NCBI GenBank assembly: GCA_002116315.1
Contig: KZ107851.1
Coordinates: 744,001-808,000, forward strand
DNA from: Epicoccum nigrum
Taxonomy: Eukaryota; Ascomycota; Dothideomycetes; Pleosporales; Didymellaceae
DNA: 64,000 bases
Direction of reading: 5' to 3'
The position numbers and the translations under genes are program-made. The notes below the pieces were generated by a model. The model was not told the DNA's origin. It saw only the letters and a list, made by a program, of their open reading frames with translations, and made no database searches. The stretch's first letter is position 1. Every line of letters starts with the position of its first letter. This document shows, piece by piece, positions 33,543 through 45,734 of the stretch.

Positions 33543-33930
33543 GCTCGCCACCTCAAAGGGAGTAATTTCATTAGTAGGTTTGGTTACATGAACATAAAAT
33601 ATCAGAACAACTTTCCCTACATAATGTACTCTTTCACACCATCAGAATACATTGATATGTTGTCTTGATAATGATGCAGTCATTGCTTTGTTCCTGCACG
33701 AGCAAAGACAGTAGTACACGGAACAGAAATCAAGTACAACGTTTGGTATTTGACGTGATAAAACAGCTTCTACAGCCGTGAGAAGCCTCCCATGCCTTGC
33801 TCGCTAATCCGATTGCACAGCAAAAATGCGGGTGCAGCATCCGCAGCGCAGGCCAGCTCAGTAGCTATTCGCCTCCTTTGACACCTCCGGACCCATGCAG
33901 TGCTCAAACAGCCACACATCGACCGCCCCC
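33543..33930. other. Intergenic between convergent MFS and monooxygenase genes
   Basis: 388 bases of shared 3' flank; nothing further seen. Confidence 0.55.
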
Positions 33931-35915
33931 TCAATTCTCCTTCTTATGCCTCGCTGCCCACTCCCCAGTCAGTCCCCTGTAGTCCTCCGGCCCATACGGC
34001 TCAGTCCACTCCGCCACCCTCCCGCTCTTCCGATGACTCTCGAGCCCCACATCCCTCAGCAGCATGTCCAGATACGGCACCGCGTCGAAGACGAAATCCG
34101 GCAGCCTGGCGCCATACCCACAGGGGTACCGCCACTTGCCGAACCGCGCGTGCAGCGTCGCGACCCAGCGCGCCTGCTCCGCCGTCGGCAGCCGATCCAG
34201 CTTGCCGTCGAAGTAGGCCGCGATCCAGAGCGCCTGCGCCTGCGCGCAGATGGAGGTGCTAATGGTGGAAATCATGCCCGCGAACGCGATGTTGCGTTTC
34301 CCCATGGTCGCAGGGGGCGCGATGAAGCGGTAGAGCTGGAACGGCTGATTGGGCGCGTCAAGGTCCGCTGCACTGCGCAGAGACTGGGGGACATTGGGCT
34401 GGTCCTGGAGACGGGGGAACGTGTTGAGGATGAGGGAATCGGCTTCGAGGACGAGCGGATCGGGCTTTGCGGAGTAGTAGGGCATGCCGAGCTCGGAGAG
34501 GCGGCCGGAGGGTAGGAAATTGATAGGCGGACGCGATTTCCATCCTGTTGCGCAGAAGAGGGCGTCTGCTTTGAGGATTTCGCCTGTGGAGAGGTGGACG
34601 GTCTTATCGGACAGGTGTGTGACGTCTGCGATGTGGACGCGGACTTGGCCGCTGCGGATGTAGTCGAAGAAGTCTGTTGGGAAGTTACGGATGCTGAGGC
34701 CGCTTCCGATCCAGAAAGCAGAGTGCCATGGGGTGAGTTTCTTGGTCTCTGGGTGTTTGTTGAACTCCATGAGGTCGATGGCGTCGCTTCCAAGTATGCC
34801 CCAGAACGTGTCAACGAGCTTGCGGCCAAGCCAGGTGCCATGCAAGAGGCGTCGGACAGCGCCATATCCATCTTCGTTGCCCCATATACAAGGACTGAGC
34901 CAGGTCAAGAAGCGTGTGTGGACAAGCTTCTCCAGCCACTTCTTAAGAGGCGTCACGTAAGGCGGCGCCATCCACACTGGCCCGCGCCCACTCTCCCGAA
35001 CGATCATGTCTACTTTCACGCCAGCGCTGGCATAGGCATAGGCAGCATCCCACATACTCTTGGCACCTCCCACGACAGCGACATTGCGAGTTGTTTTGAG
35101 AGTATCTGCCCGCTCACGGAAGTCTTTTGAGTGAAAGATGGGACCATTGAAGTCTGCCTCCCCCTTGAAGGATGGGACGTAGGGTTCAGAAGTGAGGCCA
35201 GTAGCAACGATCAGTCTCTTGGCGTGGAGAGGTACTTCTTCATCCGTCAAAGTGTTCCGTGTCTTGAGAATCCAATTGCCAGTCTTGAGGTTTTCTTCGG
35301 CCGATTCAACGCGAGTGTTCAGTCTGGTACGAGTGAAGATGCCAAACTTCTTTGCAAAAGCAGTCAAGTACCTTTGAAGCACTGTGCCTGGAATGTGCTC
35401 GCCTGGCTTTACGCCGTAGGTTGCAGTGTCCATAGGAAAGTCACTGAACTCATACGTGCCGAGCATGTTGTTGGACTTCAGACCAGGGTATAGACGATCA
35501 TGGCTCCACACACCGCCAATGCTGGAAGCGCCTTCGAGAACGATAATCTCCTCGTCTGGATGGAGCTCGATATACGCTCTAGCCGCAGCGAGGCCATACC
35601 AGCCTGTACCTCAGCGTCAGTACTGTACACAACAAAAACCGGAGATGTTGTTGTGCTTCCGCAAACAGTCGACAAGGACTGCGAAAAAAAGAACTGAGAG
35701 GCTTGCGTTTGCGTGGGACAATCTCATAGCCGAGTTCTCATCCACCACATGGTATGGTCGCACTGAACGGTAACAGATAACGAACATGACGGGTTCTCTC
35801 GTATAGGGTGGAAAAAGAAACGAAAACAAACTTTCCAGTCCATTCTGGGAAGAACTGGGAGTAATCAAATGCGCAACCTACCTGCACCTATGACGATCAA
35901 GTCGGCTTCCTCCAT
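33931..35915 (-). CDS. FAD-dependent monooxygenase (FMO-like)
   Basis: Two exons, 35882-35915 (start 35915) and 33931-35603 (568 aa). The intron is 278 nt, much longer than its neighbours. The FAD-binding fold is completed by splicing: DLIVIGAGWYGLAAARAY has the GxGxxG at residues 10-15. The FMO-identifying pattern FxGxxxHxxxF is present as FNGPIFHSKDF. A second nucleotide-binding site is the variant VVGGAKSMWDAAYAYA. The C-terminal ATG motif region is CATGWKSRPPINFLP. Such enzymes oxygenate soft nucleophiles (N, S) or carry out Baeyer-Villiger reactions with NADPH and O2, often in secondary metabolism. The substrate is unknown. Confidence 0.88.
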
Positions 35916-37214
35916 GGTATTGAGTTTCTTTGTTGACCCAGCGGAAGGAAATGAGGTGATTGCGGGAGCAATAAAGGAAGGCACAACTCTTTTATCGGAA
36001 TACGGTCCCCGGCTTGCAGAAGATGGTCGCTTTAGACCCTAGGAAGTTCCAGGGTCTAGATATTGGAAAGTATTGCGGAATGTGGCACAGTTAGGAGCTC
36101 CGATATCTGCATCGAGCTTTGCCTTTTCTGCAACACGGGAACGCGGGATATGGGGTTGAGACGCCAATTATGGATTGCAGGCAACACGTAGCCAGTCAAA
36201 TTGTTTGCGGTCCTACCAAACGGCAACCTGCAATAGCGTCGGCAAGCTGTGAGGCTCAAACAGGTATGGTGAAAGGTAGCGGTGTGGGGCCTTGCTCCGC
36301 GGATTGACCCATCACAACGGCTTGCACCCGTCCCGTGCAACGTCGACCCACGTGCGGTGTCAACCTGTCGCAGGAACAAACGAAAATTAGCAGGTGCAAA
36401 TGACCTGTTCCAGTCATTTGTGTCCTAATAAGTAAAATGCCAATTATCCGATCATGGTCGTCCTTGCTTCGAAATGAGATGCAGTCCCCGTTTGAGATGG
36501 GTCGAAAACGCTTGTATATGTCGATCAATCACGCCCAAGCCGCGCATGGCAGGAATCGTCATATCAGCGACCCGGACCGAAGGAGCCCCCGAATACGAAA
36601 GGGGTATCCGCCGATAGTTCAGTCAGGTTCAGTCCCCTTGCTAAGGATTGCCCTGAGGGCTGTTAAGCCACATAGATCACTACTGCCTATATTAGGTTGT
36701 AGGTGGGAGAGGCGCCCTTACTTCACGATTCAGCGCGAGATTGGACTACCGGTACTTAGCCCAGCGCATATCTCGGGCGATGGTATAGCAAGAATAATCT
36801 AGACTTGGGCTGCATGCTCATGTCAGCAAGCGGCTTGTTCTTTCTTTGTTACGGGACTTTGCTCTGTAACTCAAGCTTTCCGGGCGCTCGGCACTACCCT
36901 CCTTCCCCACATGACCTTTGCTTGTGATTGGAAGTGGAAGCGTTTGTCGCAATTCTGCATGGACGTGCAACTCCCGGCTCGATTGCTCGGCTTCCGCTTG
37001 TGAAAATGGTAATACTGAAACAAGTCATGGGCGATCCACTTCACCTCACTGCCTGTAAGCGTGGGTTCGCCCCAGGGTTCGCTGGGGATATACACACTCT
37101 ATTGGGGTCGACGGACCACTCATTAAGGTTGGGTCCCATCAATATCGTATCGCTGCTTTGACCTCGACTTTTTTTCTTTCACTCACGTACGGTGGAGCAG
37201 CCCAAAAATCGAAG
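35916..37214. promoter_or_regulatory. Divergent intergenic region, monooxygenase / rhodopsin-like gene
   Basis: About 1.3 kb between two divergent genes. No gene is supported. A small palindrome (TTGCAC-N7-GTGCAA) lies near 36320. Confidence 0.45.
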
Positions 37215-38562
37215 ATGAGTGACTCTTTCACGACTGAGGCGTTCACCCTCCTAGGCGTAGGCATCTTTGTCATTGCACTAAGGTCATACGCACGCGTAAC
37301 TTCGGTGGGCTTCGGTGGACTCCAGTTCGATGACTACCTTATGTGTGTTGCTGCTGTCCGTGTCGTCGATCCCCTGGTCCTGATCTTTGCTAACCCTGCT
37401 GCAGGTCATATACTCCCTTGAGACAGCAGCAGCATACATTGTCGGCGCATGGTTCCACGGTCTCGCAAACAATGGCATGACAGGCGAACAGCGAAAGACG
37501 CTCGATCCCACGTCGCATGAGTTCTCCCTTCGAGTGGGTGGGTCGAAGACTCAGCTGGTCGGCTGGAGTCTATACACGCTTCTGCTGTGGACCCTGAAGT
37601 TGTGCATGTGTCATTTCTACTCAAGGCTGACGTGAGTAACGCCACATGCAAATTGCATGGTGAGACCATGTCGTACTGACAGCGAGTAGAGCCGGACTCC
37701 ACCATCTACAACAGCGCGTCAAGATCGGCTACGCACTCATCGGCGTGACATATATCGCCACGGAACTATCCATCCTATTAGGATGTCGGAATTTCAAACA
37801 AAACTGGCAGATTTATCCTGATCCCGGCAGTGAGTGCTTGTACAACAATAAATGACCCATATGGATACTTACCTTCTGATTCCAGACCACTGTCAGCCAG
37901 CAATTTCCAGAATCGATCTGTACGTAACCGTCGTTCTCAACGTCCTCACGGATATTTACCTCCTGTCAATACCGATCCCCATGTTGTGGAAGGCAAGCCT
38001 GGAGATAAAAAAGAAATTGTCTTTGATCGTCATCTTTGGGGGCGGCGTTTTCGTTATGATGGCCGGCATACTACGTTGTGCGCTCATCATCAAAGATCCA
38101 ATCAACGGCGCACAAGCTGCAGGGAGCTGGGCAGTTCGCGAAACATTTGTGGCGGTAGTCATTGGTAACGTGCCAATGATCTACTCGCTTACGCGACGTG
38201 GCGTTGAGAAGGTGTACTCCATGGGTGCGTCTAGGTACGGACGCTCCTCGCGCAGCGACGGGTATCAGCAAGACGGCGACTCGCTGCCTCTCAAGTCAAG
38301 CCTGAGTCGGCCCGTGCGTCACGGAAAAAAGGGCAGTGTCAATGCACTGCCGACTACCTGGAACGACGACATGGCGATAGACGGCTGGGACAGCGAAAGG
38401 TCTCATTCGATCGGGCACACGAAGTCGCCTTCGCGAGAAGAAAGCGTTACCGCGCCACGCGAAGTTTTGGGAGGCATCCAAGTGACGCGAGAGACAATTC
38501 TACATTCAGAAAAGAGGGAAGGCAACGCATCTCCATCATGTGTTGATGCGGTCAGAAAGTGA
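37215..38562 (+). CDS. Rhodopsin/PTH11-like seven-helix integral membrane protein
   Basis: Four exons: 37215-37355, 37405-37631, 37690-37829 and 37886-38562 (394 aa); introns 49, 58 and 56 nt. The first donor (GTCCGT) is non-standard; a GT three bases further on would add one residue and keep the frame. The fold has seven hydrophobic segments with family signatures FGGLQFDDYLMCVAA, YTLLLWTLKLCMCHFYSRLT, QPAISRIDLYVTVVLNVLTD and SWAVRETFVAVVIGNVPMIY. These Pezizomycotina-specific proteins resemble PTH11 receptors but lack the CFEM domain here. The cytoplasmic tail (about 130 residues) is Ser/Arg-rich. A sensory role is suspected for the family; the ligand is unknown. Confidence 0.87.
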
Positions 38563-38933
38563 AGATAGGTATGAGGAAACGTTTAGATTCAGCGTAATCA
38601 TGTGGCGCAGGACGCTTAATTAATACTTGGCACTCTTAGCTCAGCAGAACGGTAGAAAGACTTTGGAAACAACTTTCGGCTTGTTCAACTACCAATGAAT
38701 AAATTGCTTGAGAACATATCTCAGTGCCGCCATGGTAATGTTTCGTGTCAATAGCGCCAAGTCCTATCCATACTCTGACCGGAGTATAAGAACCATGCAC
38801 CCAGCCTGTGAAAACCTCCAACACCGATGCTATGCGTACGTAAAAGCAAATGTCTGTCTAAAATATAACTTCAGAAAAGTTGACCGGGGGTAGCGAATAA
38901 GAAAGTCCAGCTCCGTTGGGCTATATCCGTACT
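38563..38933. other. Intergenic between convergent rhodopsin-like gene and TAF1
   Basis: 371 bases of 3' flank; nothing else seen. Confidence 0.55.
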
Positions 38934-41900
38934 CTAGAGCGGAGAGCCGGCGGTCTGAGGAGTGGCAGGCACAGGGGTGGCAGCAGAAGCGTCTTTGAAT
39001 GTGTCGCTCTGCTTTTTCTGGCCGTTAAGCAGCGGGCAAAGCCTACGCAGGACTGTTAGCAAATCGCTTGCACGGGTGTGCCCTGGCGGAGGACTTACTT
39101 TTTGTTTGTCTTGATGTGGCCCACTTCACCACAATTAGCGCACTTTCGGGGTGTTGCGCCGCCTTTGCCTGGGCCGTCTCCCGTTGCTTGGCCCTTGGCC
39201 TTTTCACGACCTTGTCGACGTTCCATGTTACGCTCCAAACGCTTCAGCTCAGCCATAAGCTTCAGCTGCTGTTGGCGATCGTACTCTGCGTCACCCGTAG
39301 GCTTGATGTCGTCCAGACGCATATTCATCAGGCGATCCTGTTTCTTGCGCTTGATATACATCTTGATGACCTCGGGATCCGTGACCGTTACAACCTGCTC
39401 CTCAAACTCATCGTACTTGTTCCTGACTGTACGTGTGATGCGCAACTTCTTGCCATGTGTTTCCGCATTGCTATTGCGACTAAGCTGACTCATCGTGTCG
39501 TCGTCGCCGCGCATGTGAGCTGGTGTACCAATTTCAGAACGTCCACGAGTGGCGCCGCGCGCAGCGGCTGAGTCTACGTCTTCCTCGATTTCTTCTGGAG
39601 GATTTGGAGACGACAGATTCTCTTTCTGTCTGTTCCAGATGCGCTTGATGGCATTCTCGTACATCGCTTGCTGTTGCTGAACATTGTAGCTGTGGCCACT
39701 GAGCTCTTTCTGCTTCTTGGCGTTGACCTGATCTGCTGCACTTTGCCCAACGTCACGGAAACCACCCTTCATGGACACCTTGATGAAACTGAAGCCAAGA
39801 CCTTGCCCAGTGGGATCACCCTCGCCGTGCAACTCCAGCATTGCCTTGCCTGCGCAAGCATTCAGGAAGTTCTTTGTAGTGTTCCAAGGTGCCAGTTTCA
39901 TTGCCGAGTTTTCGCCTTCCGTCTCTTCTTCGTCATCTCTGATGTCATTCGACTTGATACCAGAGTCCTGAAGCTGCTTGTCACCAGCATGCATCGAGTC
40001 GATAAGACACACGTCTTCAGGCTTGATCCACGTTCGTAAGTTCGGCTCGTCTGGTATCGTTTCGCCTTCTTGTGGTTTCCAGGTGCCGAGGTCTTTGTCG
40101 TATTTCATGATTTCTCGCATACGAGAACGGTTTTGCGCGATCTCAGTACCTGGAAGATGCAGCTTGATCATCTCGTTGCTGACCCAAGGCTGCCGAATGT
40201 TGTACTGCTCGCCCCGCCTGTACATTCGGAAAGAAAGCATCTTGAGACGCTTCTTCGAAGCCTCGGTGACCTTACGTGCGTGGGTTCCGGGTACTTCAAC
40301 TGAAGGAAACTGTTGGCCGACAACGAGGAGGTTGGGTATGTTTCGCATGTAATACTTGGAGCCATGAACGCCAGTCTTACTCCTGCTAACCAAAAAGTCG
40401 GTTGATTCTGGTGTGTGCTTGAACACCGGTGCTCGATACATGGCATTGTGCAGGGTCAGTACTTCCTGGCCTGGCTCAACCTGTCCAAACAGCGAAAACG
40501 GGCTTTTGTCTTGAGGTAAGAGCACCGAAGTCTCCCCAATACCATCTTCGCGCTTGGGTCGTGCTGTGTCTTCCATGTCTTTGCGACGGTAATAATTAAG
40601 GATTTTGATACCCATTCCGAAATTCGACAGGGTCGTGGGATACTCCTCGGAGTACTCAGCAAGGAGAAGATCCGAATTGTCGCCAACATTGAGGTCCTCA
40701 GCAGTGACAAATGCTTCCGACGGCTTGAGGTTCTTCTTGTGTTTCCGCTTGACAGATTTAAGCAGCGAGATACTAGCTCGCTCTCCCGGCCGGAACTCAA
40801 TCGTAGGCCTGTGGAAAGATCGCAGCTCGCGATCTGTGAGGTTGACTTTGTAGAAGGGATATTGCAGCTTCAGCGCGGGCAAACTGTGCTCAACGTTCAT
40901 GTGACCGATTGTGCTACGAACCTTCTGCTGGCTACTCTCCTTGAGCGCATCATACGCCTCATCGTTGGAAATGTTGTATCGTTTGAACATGGGATTGGCG
41001 AGGCTGCCACGATTGTCGCGCTTGAGGCCCAGGCCCATCGTTCGTTGTTTAGGTGGCTCTGTGCTGGGTTGCTGGATGTCCAATAACAGATGTGGATCGT
41101 TCATATCCAGAATGATCTTCTTTGCAATTTTGGCCGTCTCTGCCTCCGGGTCATCCCAGGAGGGAAGATCCATGTGATCGTATACCGAGAATTCGAAGGG
41201 TTCCACGCCCAGCTTCCGCTTCTTCAAGGGGGGCGGGGGCACCGGATCGTGCTTGCGTTCGGCTCCACGCTTTTCTCGCGCGATATCGCTCTTTATTTCG
41301 CGTAACCACTCTTCATCTTTTTCGTTGTAGTCGTTGTTATCTTCTTCTTCTACGGTTGTGTCTGGAGGTGACATGAGCTGATCCGTTTCCTTGCCCATGG
41401 CCTCCCAATCCTCGCACGCAATTTTCAGGTCGCCCCAAGTGACGTTGCCAATCTTCTCATGGTCGTCAAGTGGGTCCGGGTTGTCCAGCTCCATCTGATC
41501 GTCACTGCCCTGCTCTTCTTGAATGATTCTTGCGATGTAGATGAGGCTGCCCTGCTCTTCCTCTAATTGGCGTTTTGATCCGGGCGCTGGCCCCGCCGAA
41601 GGCAATCGAAAGCTTTTCTCTTGATCGACTGCGATCTCGAGGCTAATCTTGGTCAAAGGCATGAGCTTCGGCTGCTTCTGCGGTACTTTGGGAATGTAGA
41701 AGGCACGGTTTCGTGGGACCAGACTGAAGAAACGAGGGGGCACATTCTCCTCGAAGTTGGGCCATATCTTCTCGAAGTCTTCTCTTGATGTCTTCGGTAC
41801 TTCAGGGCCATCCCCTTCCTTGCCAGCGCGCGCCTGCTCGAACAGACGCTTCTGTTCGAGCCACTCCGGGTCATCGTCGTCATCGTCCTCTTGCACAGCA

Positions 41901-42382
41901 CCGAATCCAACATTCTGCGAAGATCCCTGAGGTCTTCCGTCGCCGGTCTTAACAGCATGTGGCAGCGCTCCGTTGAGCAAATCCTCGATGGAGTCAACGG
42001 GCTTATCCTCGTGATGATTTGCACGTTCTCGAACAGGACTCGAGAGTCCGTCGCCGAATAAATCATCCAGATCGTCTCCGCCATCTTCAAAACTCTCGCC
42101 AGAATTCTGCACCGTCGTCCCGCTGAAGTTTTGCGTGCTTGAAGCGCCACCGGCTCCTGTCGTGAACTCCTCCTCTGGCAGATCATCGTCGGAGATGTCT
42201 TCGTAGTCAATAGCGTCGTCCGCCTTTTCTCCTCGGTCGAGCTCGCGGTCATTCAAGGTTCCAAAGAAATCTTGGCCTTCCGGATCTGTGCCAACCTGTG
42301 CCGACTGTAGCAGCTTGCCAAGATCATCGTCATCATCGTCGCCTGTTGGTGCGCCTGCCGGAGGGTTGAGGTCGGAAGACAT
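38934..42382 (-). CDS. TAF1: TFIID subunit 1 (TAF1)
   Basis: Two exons, 39099-42382 (start 42382) and 38934-39042, with a 56-nt intron (1130 aa). TAF1 is the largest TFIID scaffold and binds TBP through its acidic N-terminus. Seen here: an Asp/Glu-rich N-terminus (GDDDDDDLGKLLQSAQVGTD), the large central DUF3591 region (for example GMGIKILNYYRRKDMEDTAR, ALKLQYPFYKVNLTDRELRS), and a C-terminal coiled Lys/Arg-rich segment. The end is a CCHC zinc knuckle, CANCGEVGHIKTNKKLC, whose last Cys is in exon 2. Bromodomains found in animal TAF1 are absent, as in yeast. The tail after the knuckle is a short Ala/Thr/Pro segment. Confidence 0.94.
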
Positions 42383-42887
42383 GGTCGCGTGCGGCGCCGT
42401 GGCAGTCGATGTTTCGCGGGGTAGGCTTCGAAGTCGAGCGATCTAAAACGCAAATGTTGCGTTGCGCAGCAGGATACGTGCGCGCCGTAAGTGTCGCCAG
42501 TGAAAGCCTCGTCAGGCGGCTCAGTCGTTGCGCGGTTTGCCGTCCCTCATTCACGCTCCTCCGCCTCTGTCGGCTGTCGCTCGTGGTGGTTTCAGCAGGT
42601 ACAGTCTCATTCAGCTATGCGATGGGCAATCGGCGCCGTTGTCGGCGAGGCGCGCTAGAAATGGAGAGTTGTTGAGTCCGCAGTTGCCCGCGGGCGCGTT
42701 GTGGTGTTCCTTCGATGGAGGCAGAAGCTCGAGAGCGACTTCCTGCGCACAGACCAAGCGTCCAATGACGAGACGCGTCGACCGGCAGTGAAAGTGTCCT
42801 GCATTCGATAGGCCCATTCGAGACCTGTGAGTTGACACGTTATATCGAGTAATATTCCCCATTCATGTCATATCCATCTGAGTTATT
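42383..42887. other. Intergenic between TAF1 start and TGS1 end
   Basis: 505 bases holding the TAF1 promoter and TGS1 3' flank. The alternative TGS1 stop (complement of 42920-42922) lies just to the right. Confidence 0.5.
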
Positions 42888-43838
42888 TCAATCGATTTTA
42901 GACTTATTGCTTCTTGATCCTATTGTTCCTCGCCTTCCTCTTCCGCAACATCGAAGTTGAAATCCCCAAAGTATGTACATAACGCCTGAAGAATGTCAGA
43001 GATCTGCGTCTATACTTGGCAGCTCATCATACCTTGCTGGCACCTATGATCGCATAGTGTGCTACCTCGAGCTTCTGTCCTTCAGGCACGTACTTCGCGA
43101 TCTGGTTCAGATCCGAGTTCCGTGGAAGATACAGAACAAGCTCTCTGCTATATTTTGTAAAGCTCTTATAAAGCTTGTCGAGGTTGTATGGCTCCATTTT
43201 GCTTAGATCGAAGACATTGTCCTCACCATAGCTGGTACCTGCGTAAGTCAGCTCTGAGTTCTTAGGAAGTTCGCGAAGCCACACTTGCCTCCCCATGGTG
43301 GACTGGCAAAGATAACAGTGTTTTTCTGTCCTGCAAATCTCGTGATCGCCTCGAAGCAGTCGCCGGCCAACCAGAAAATCTTATTCGCGACACCGTAGAT
43401 CTCGGCGTTATGCTTGGCACACTTCAACGTCTTGGAGTCTTTTTCGATAGCAAATACACGCTCCCAGCGCCCGGAACGAGCCAAAGCGATCGCGTTGCCG
43501 CCTACACCTGCGAACGCATCGATGATCACCGTCTTCTCCTTTGGGGCCGACTCGGAAATGTGCGCTGCAATCTTACTTGAGCTTGTTAGTAATCTGCTGG
43601 GTTTGAGTGAAGATGCGTACTTTGCGATGGGCTCTGGGGTAACACCAAACCAGGCATCTTCTGTCATCCACACGCCTTCATCGTACTTGTCCCAAATCTT
43701 GTACCGCTGAAACCAGTATCTAATAGTAGTAAGTCTCACACCACTGAGCTCGTATGTTCGAAGAAAATACTTTTGTAGGTGTGGTGGAAATTGATCGACA
43801 CTGAGCCATTGATGGATACCATCTGGTACCTCCTCCAT
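42888..43838 (-). CDS. TGS1: Trimethylguanosine synthase (snRNA/snoRNA cap hypermethylase)
   Basis: Five exons from the start at 43838: 43771-43838, 43621-43719, 43289-43575, 43033-43238 and 42888-42986 (252 aa); introns 51, 45, 50 and 46 nt. The third intron is GC-AG (GCAAGT donor) and splicing restores SPPWGGTSYGEDNVFDL. Family signatures are QRYKIWDKYDEGVWMTEDAW, the SAM site IIDAFAGVGGNAIALA, the catalytic SPPWGG, and YLPRNSDLNQIA. The enzyme adds two methyl groups to m7G caps of snRNAs and snoRNAs, in the nucleolus. The last exon reads ALCTYFGDF and then turns Arg/Cys-rich; the neighbouring frame encodes an acidic end (EEEGEEQ), so a one-base indel is possible here. Confidence 0.88.
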
Positions 43839-44297
43839 TCTGTTTTCGTACCCCTCTCTGCAGTTTCGTCTTCTTGATACGACTGAGAGCCTATGAGGTA
43901 GAACTACCTGGAGCTGATAATAAAGAGTGGGCAAATCTGAGATATGTGGGAATGTTGTTTAGATTGGGTTGAATATATCTCTGGGAGCTGGAGAAAGTGG
44001 TTTCGCAGCATCTAGCCTGATTTGGACTAGCTCGCTTCATCGACACTTTTGCCGTTGCCTTTAGAATTACCTTGCTAAAGAACGTGTATCGTGCCCCAAT
44101 TCTGGAATTGAGTGCGATAGTCTACACTCTGGTGAACAGCTCGCTGCATTTATTTCGGGTCTTCAACACCAGCAGTCAAGCATCTGAACCGCGTACTAGC
44201 GCACATGCGCACGGCCGCGACAACCCTGAAGCACAACACTCAACCTGTCATCAACACCAACACCATCACACCGACTACATAAAGATCTTCGCACATC
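43839..44297. promoter_or_regulatory. Divergent intergenic region TGS1 / GRASP
   Basis: 459 bases between divergent start codons; no named element recognised. Confidence 0.5.
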
Positions 44298-45636
44298 ATG
44301 TCTACCATGTTCGGGGCCCTCAACCGCTTCATCTCCCGACTTGATGCTGCCCCGCAGGATCAGCAACAGTCTGGCGTCGACGGTGCCTATGGCTTTCAGG
44401 TCTTGAAGAACGCAAACCAGGAGATACCGCTAGAGCCATGGTTTGACTTCGTCATTGGCATCAACGGAAGGACGATCGTGAGTGTCTTGATGTCGGATGT
44501 GGAAGATTGGCAATCTGACACGGTTTACAGGATAACCCTGATCCGGCGCTATTCGCAACAGAGGTGCGCAACTGTGCAGGCAACACCATCAGCATGGGTG
44601 TATTCAGCGCAAAGGTAAGCATATGGTGTCTATTCCTGACACTTATTCATAAGTGGGTGCTGTAGCGTCGTCTTCACGTCCTGCTTATACACTACATCTT
44701 CATCTTGTTTGGTCATGTGAATATCTCATATGATGATCGATTGTTTTGCTATACGCAGAAGCTAACGCATTTGTTAGGGTCAAGTGATTCGCGAAGTCTA
44801 CATAAGTATTCCAGCTGAAAAGCCTACTCTGGGTGTCTCGCTGCAATGGTCCCCTCTTGCCATTGCAGAGGATGTCTGGCACATCCTGGATGTAGCCCCA
44901 AACTCTCCAGCCGACGCCGCAGGATTGCTACCATACGGTGATTATGTCATTGGCAGCCCTGAGGGCCTGGTCCGCGGCGAGTCAGGGTTGGGTGAGCTCG
45001 TCGAAGATGTAGGAGAACTATGTTCCCGTCTCATTGTCGCAACTAACACGAACACAGTTTATGAACCGTCCACTCCGACTTCTTGTGTACAACCACGAGT
45101 ACAACGTCACGCGTCCAGTCACCATCACTCCAACGCGCAGTTGGGGCGGTGAAGGGGCGTTGGGCTGCGTGCTGGGCTTTGGTGCTCTTCATCGCATCCC
45201 TGCGTCCTTAGAAGAGCCGCCAGCAGCGCCAGGAGAGACCTTGTTCGCCGCTAACAGTGAGGCTACATCGTTCGATGAAAAGCGGCCTTTGATTTCTGAC
45301 GTTTCCGCCGGCCTAAGCGGCGCCGGCAATGGATCCGAGCTTTTTGTGCCAGCGAACATAGCCCTGCCAGCAAAGTCTCCACCACCACAGGGCACTGCAC
45401 CGCCAAAGCGGAAGCAGCGGGCACATGCTGCGCCGCCTGGGGCTGGCGGCCTCGATGATTATTTCAAAGAAGGCGAGCAGAAGAGTAAGGAGGACGATTA
45501 CACGCCCAAGGGGAAGGGCGGCGTGCCTCCACCACCAAAGGCTGGCGGTCCGCCTCGGGGACCACCAAAGAGCGGCACACCTGTGCAGAGCGAGCCAGAT
45601 GCATCGCCTGCCGAGGCGGAAGTGGCAGAAGGGTAA
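44298..45636 (+). CDS. GRH1: Golgi reassembly stacking protein (GRASP55/65, Grh1-like)
   Basis: Four exons: 44298-44477, 44531-44614, 44778-45008 and 45058-45636 (357 aa); introns 53, 163 and 49 nt. The two PDZ-like GRASP domains are clear: GAYGFQVLKNANQEIPLEPW and FDFVIGINGRTI in the first, GVSLQWSPLAIAEDVWHILD, VAPNSPADAAGLLPYGDYVI and NRPLRLLVYNHEYNVTRPVT in the second. The tail is Pro/Gly/Lys-rich and disordered. A second in-frame ATG (44307) would give MFGALNRFISRL, an amphipathic start like yeast Grh1 MFR, so the true start may be that one. No N-terminal Gly for myristoylation is present. The family tethers Golgi/COPII membranes and supports unconventional secretion. Confidence 0.94.
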
Positions 45637-45734
45637 TGGTGATGTGGCATCTGACTACAATACTATTAGCTTTGGTATTGTGGAAAAAGGTTGCACGAAC
45701 AACTTACTCTCTATATCTGATCGAATACTAAGAA

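Noticed and set aside
43027..43296. Separate 89-codon gene downstream of the TGS1 catalytic motif
   Set aside because: It is the continuation of TGS1; the GC-AG intron joins the two frames and the residues YLPRNSDLNQIA belong to TGS1.
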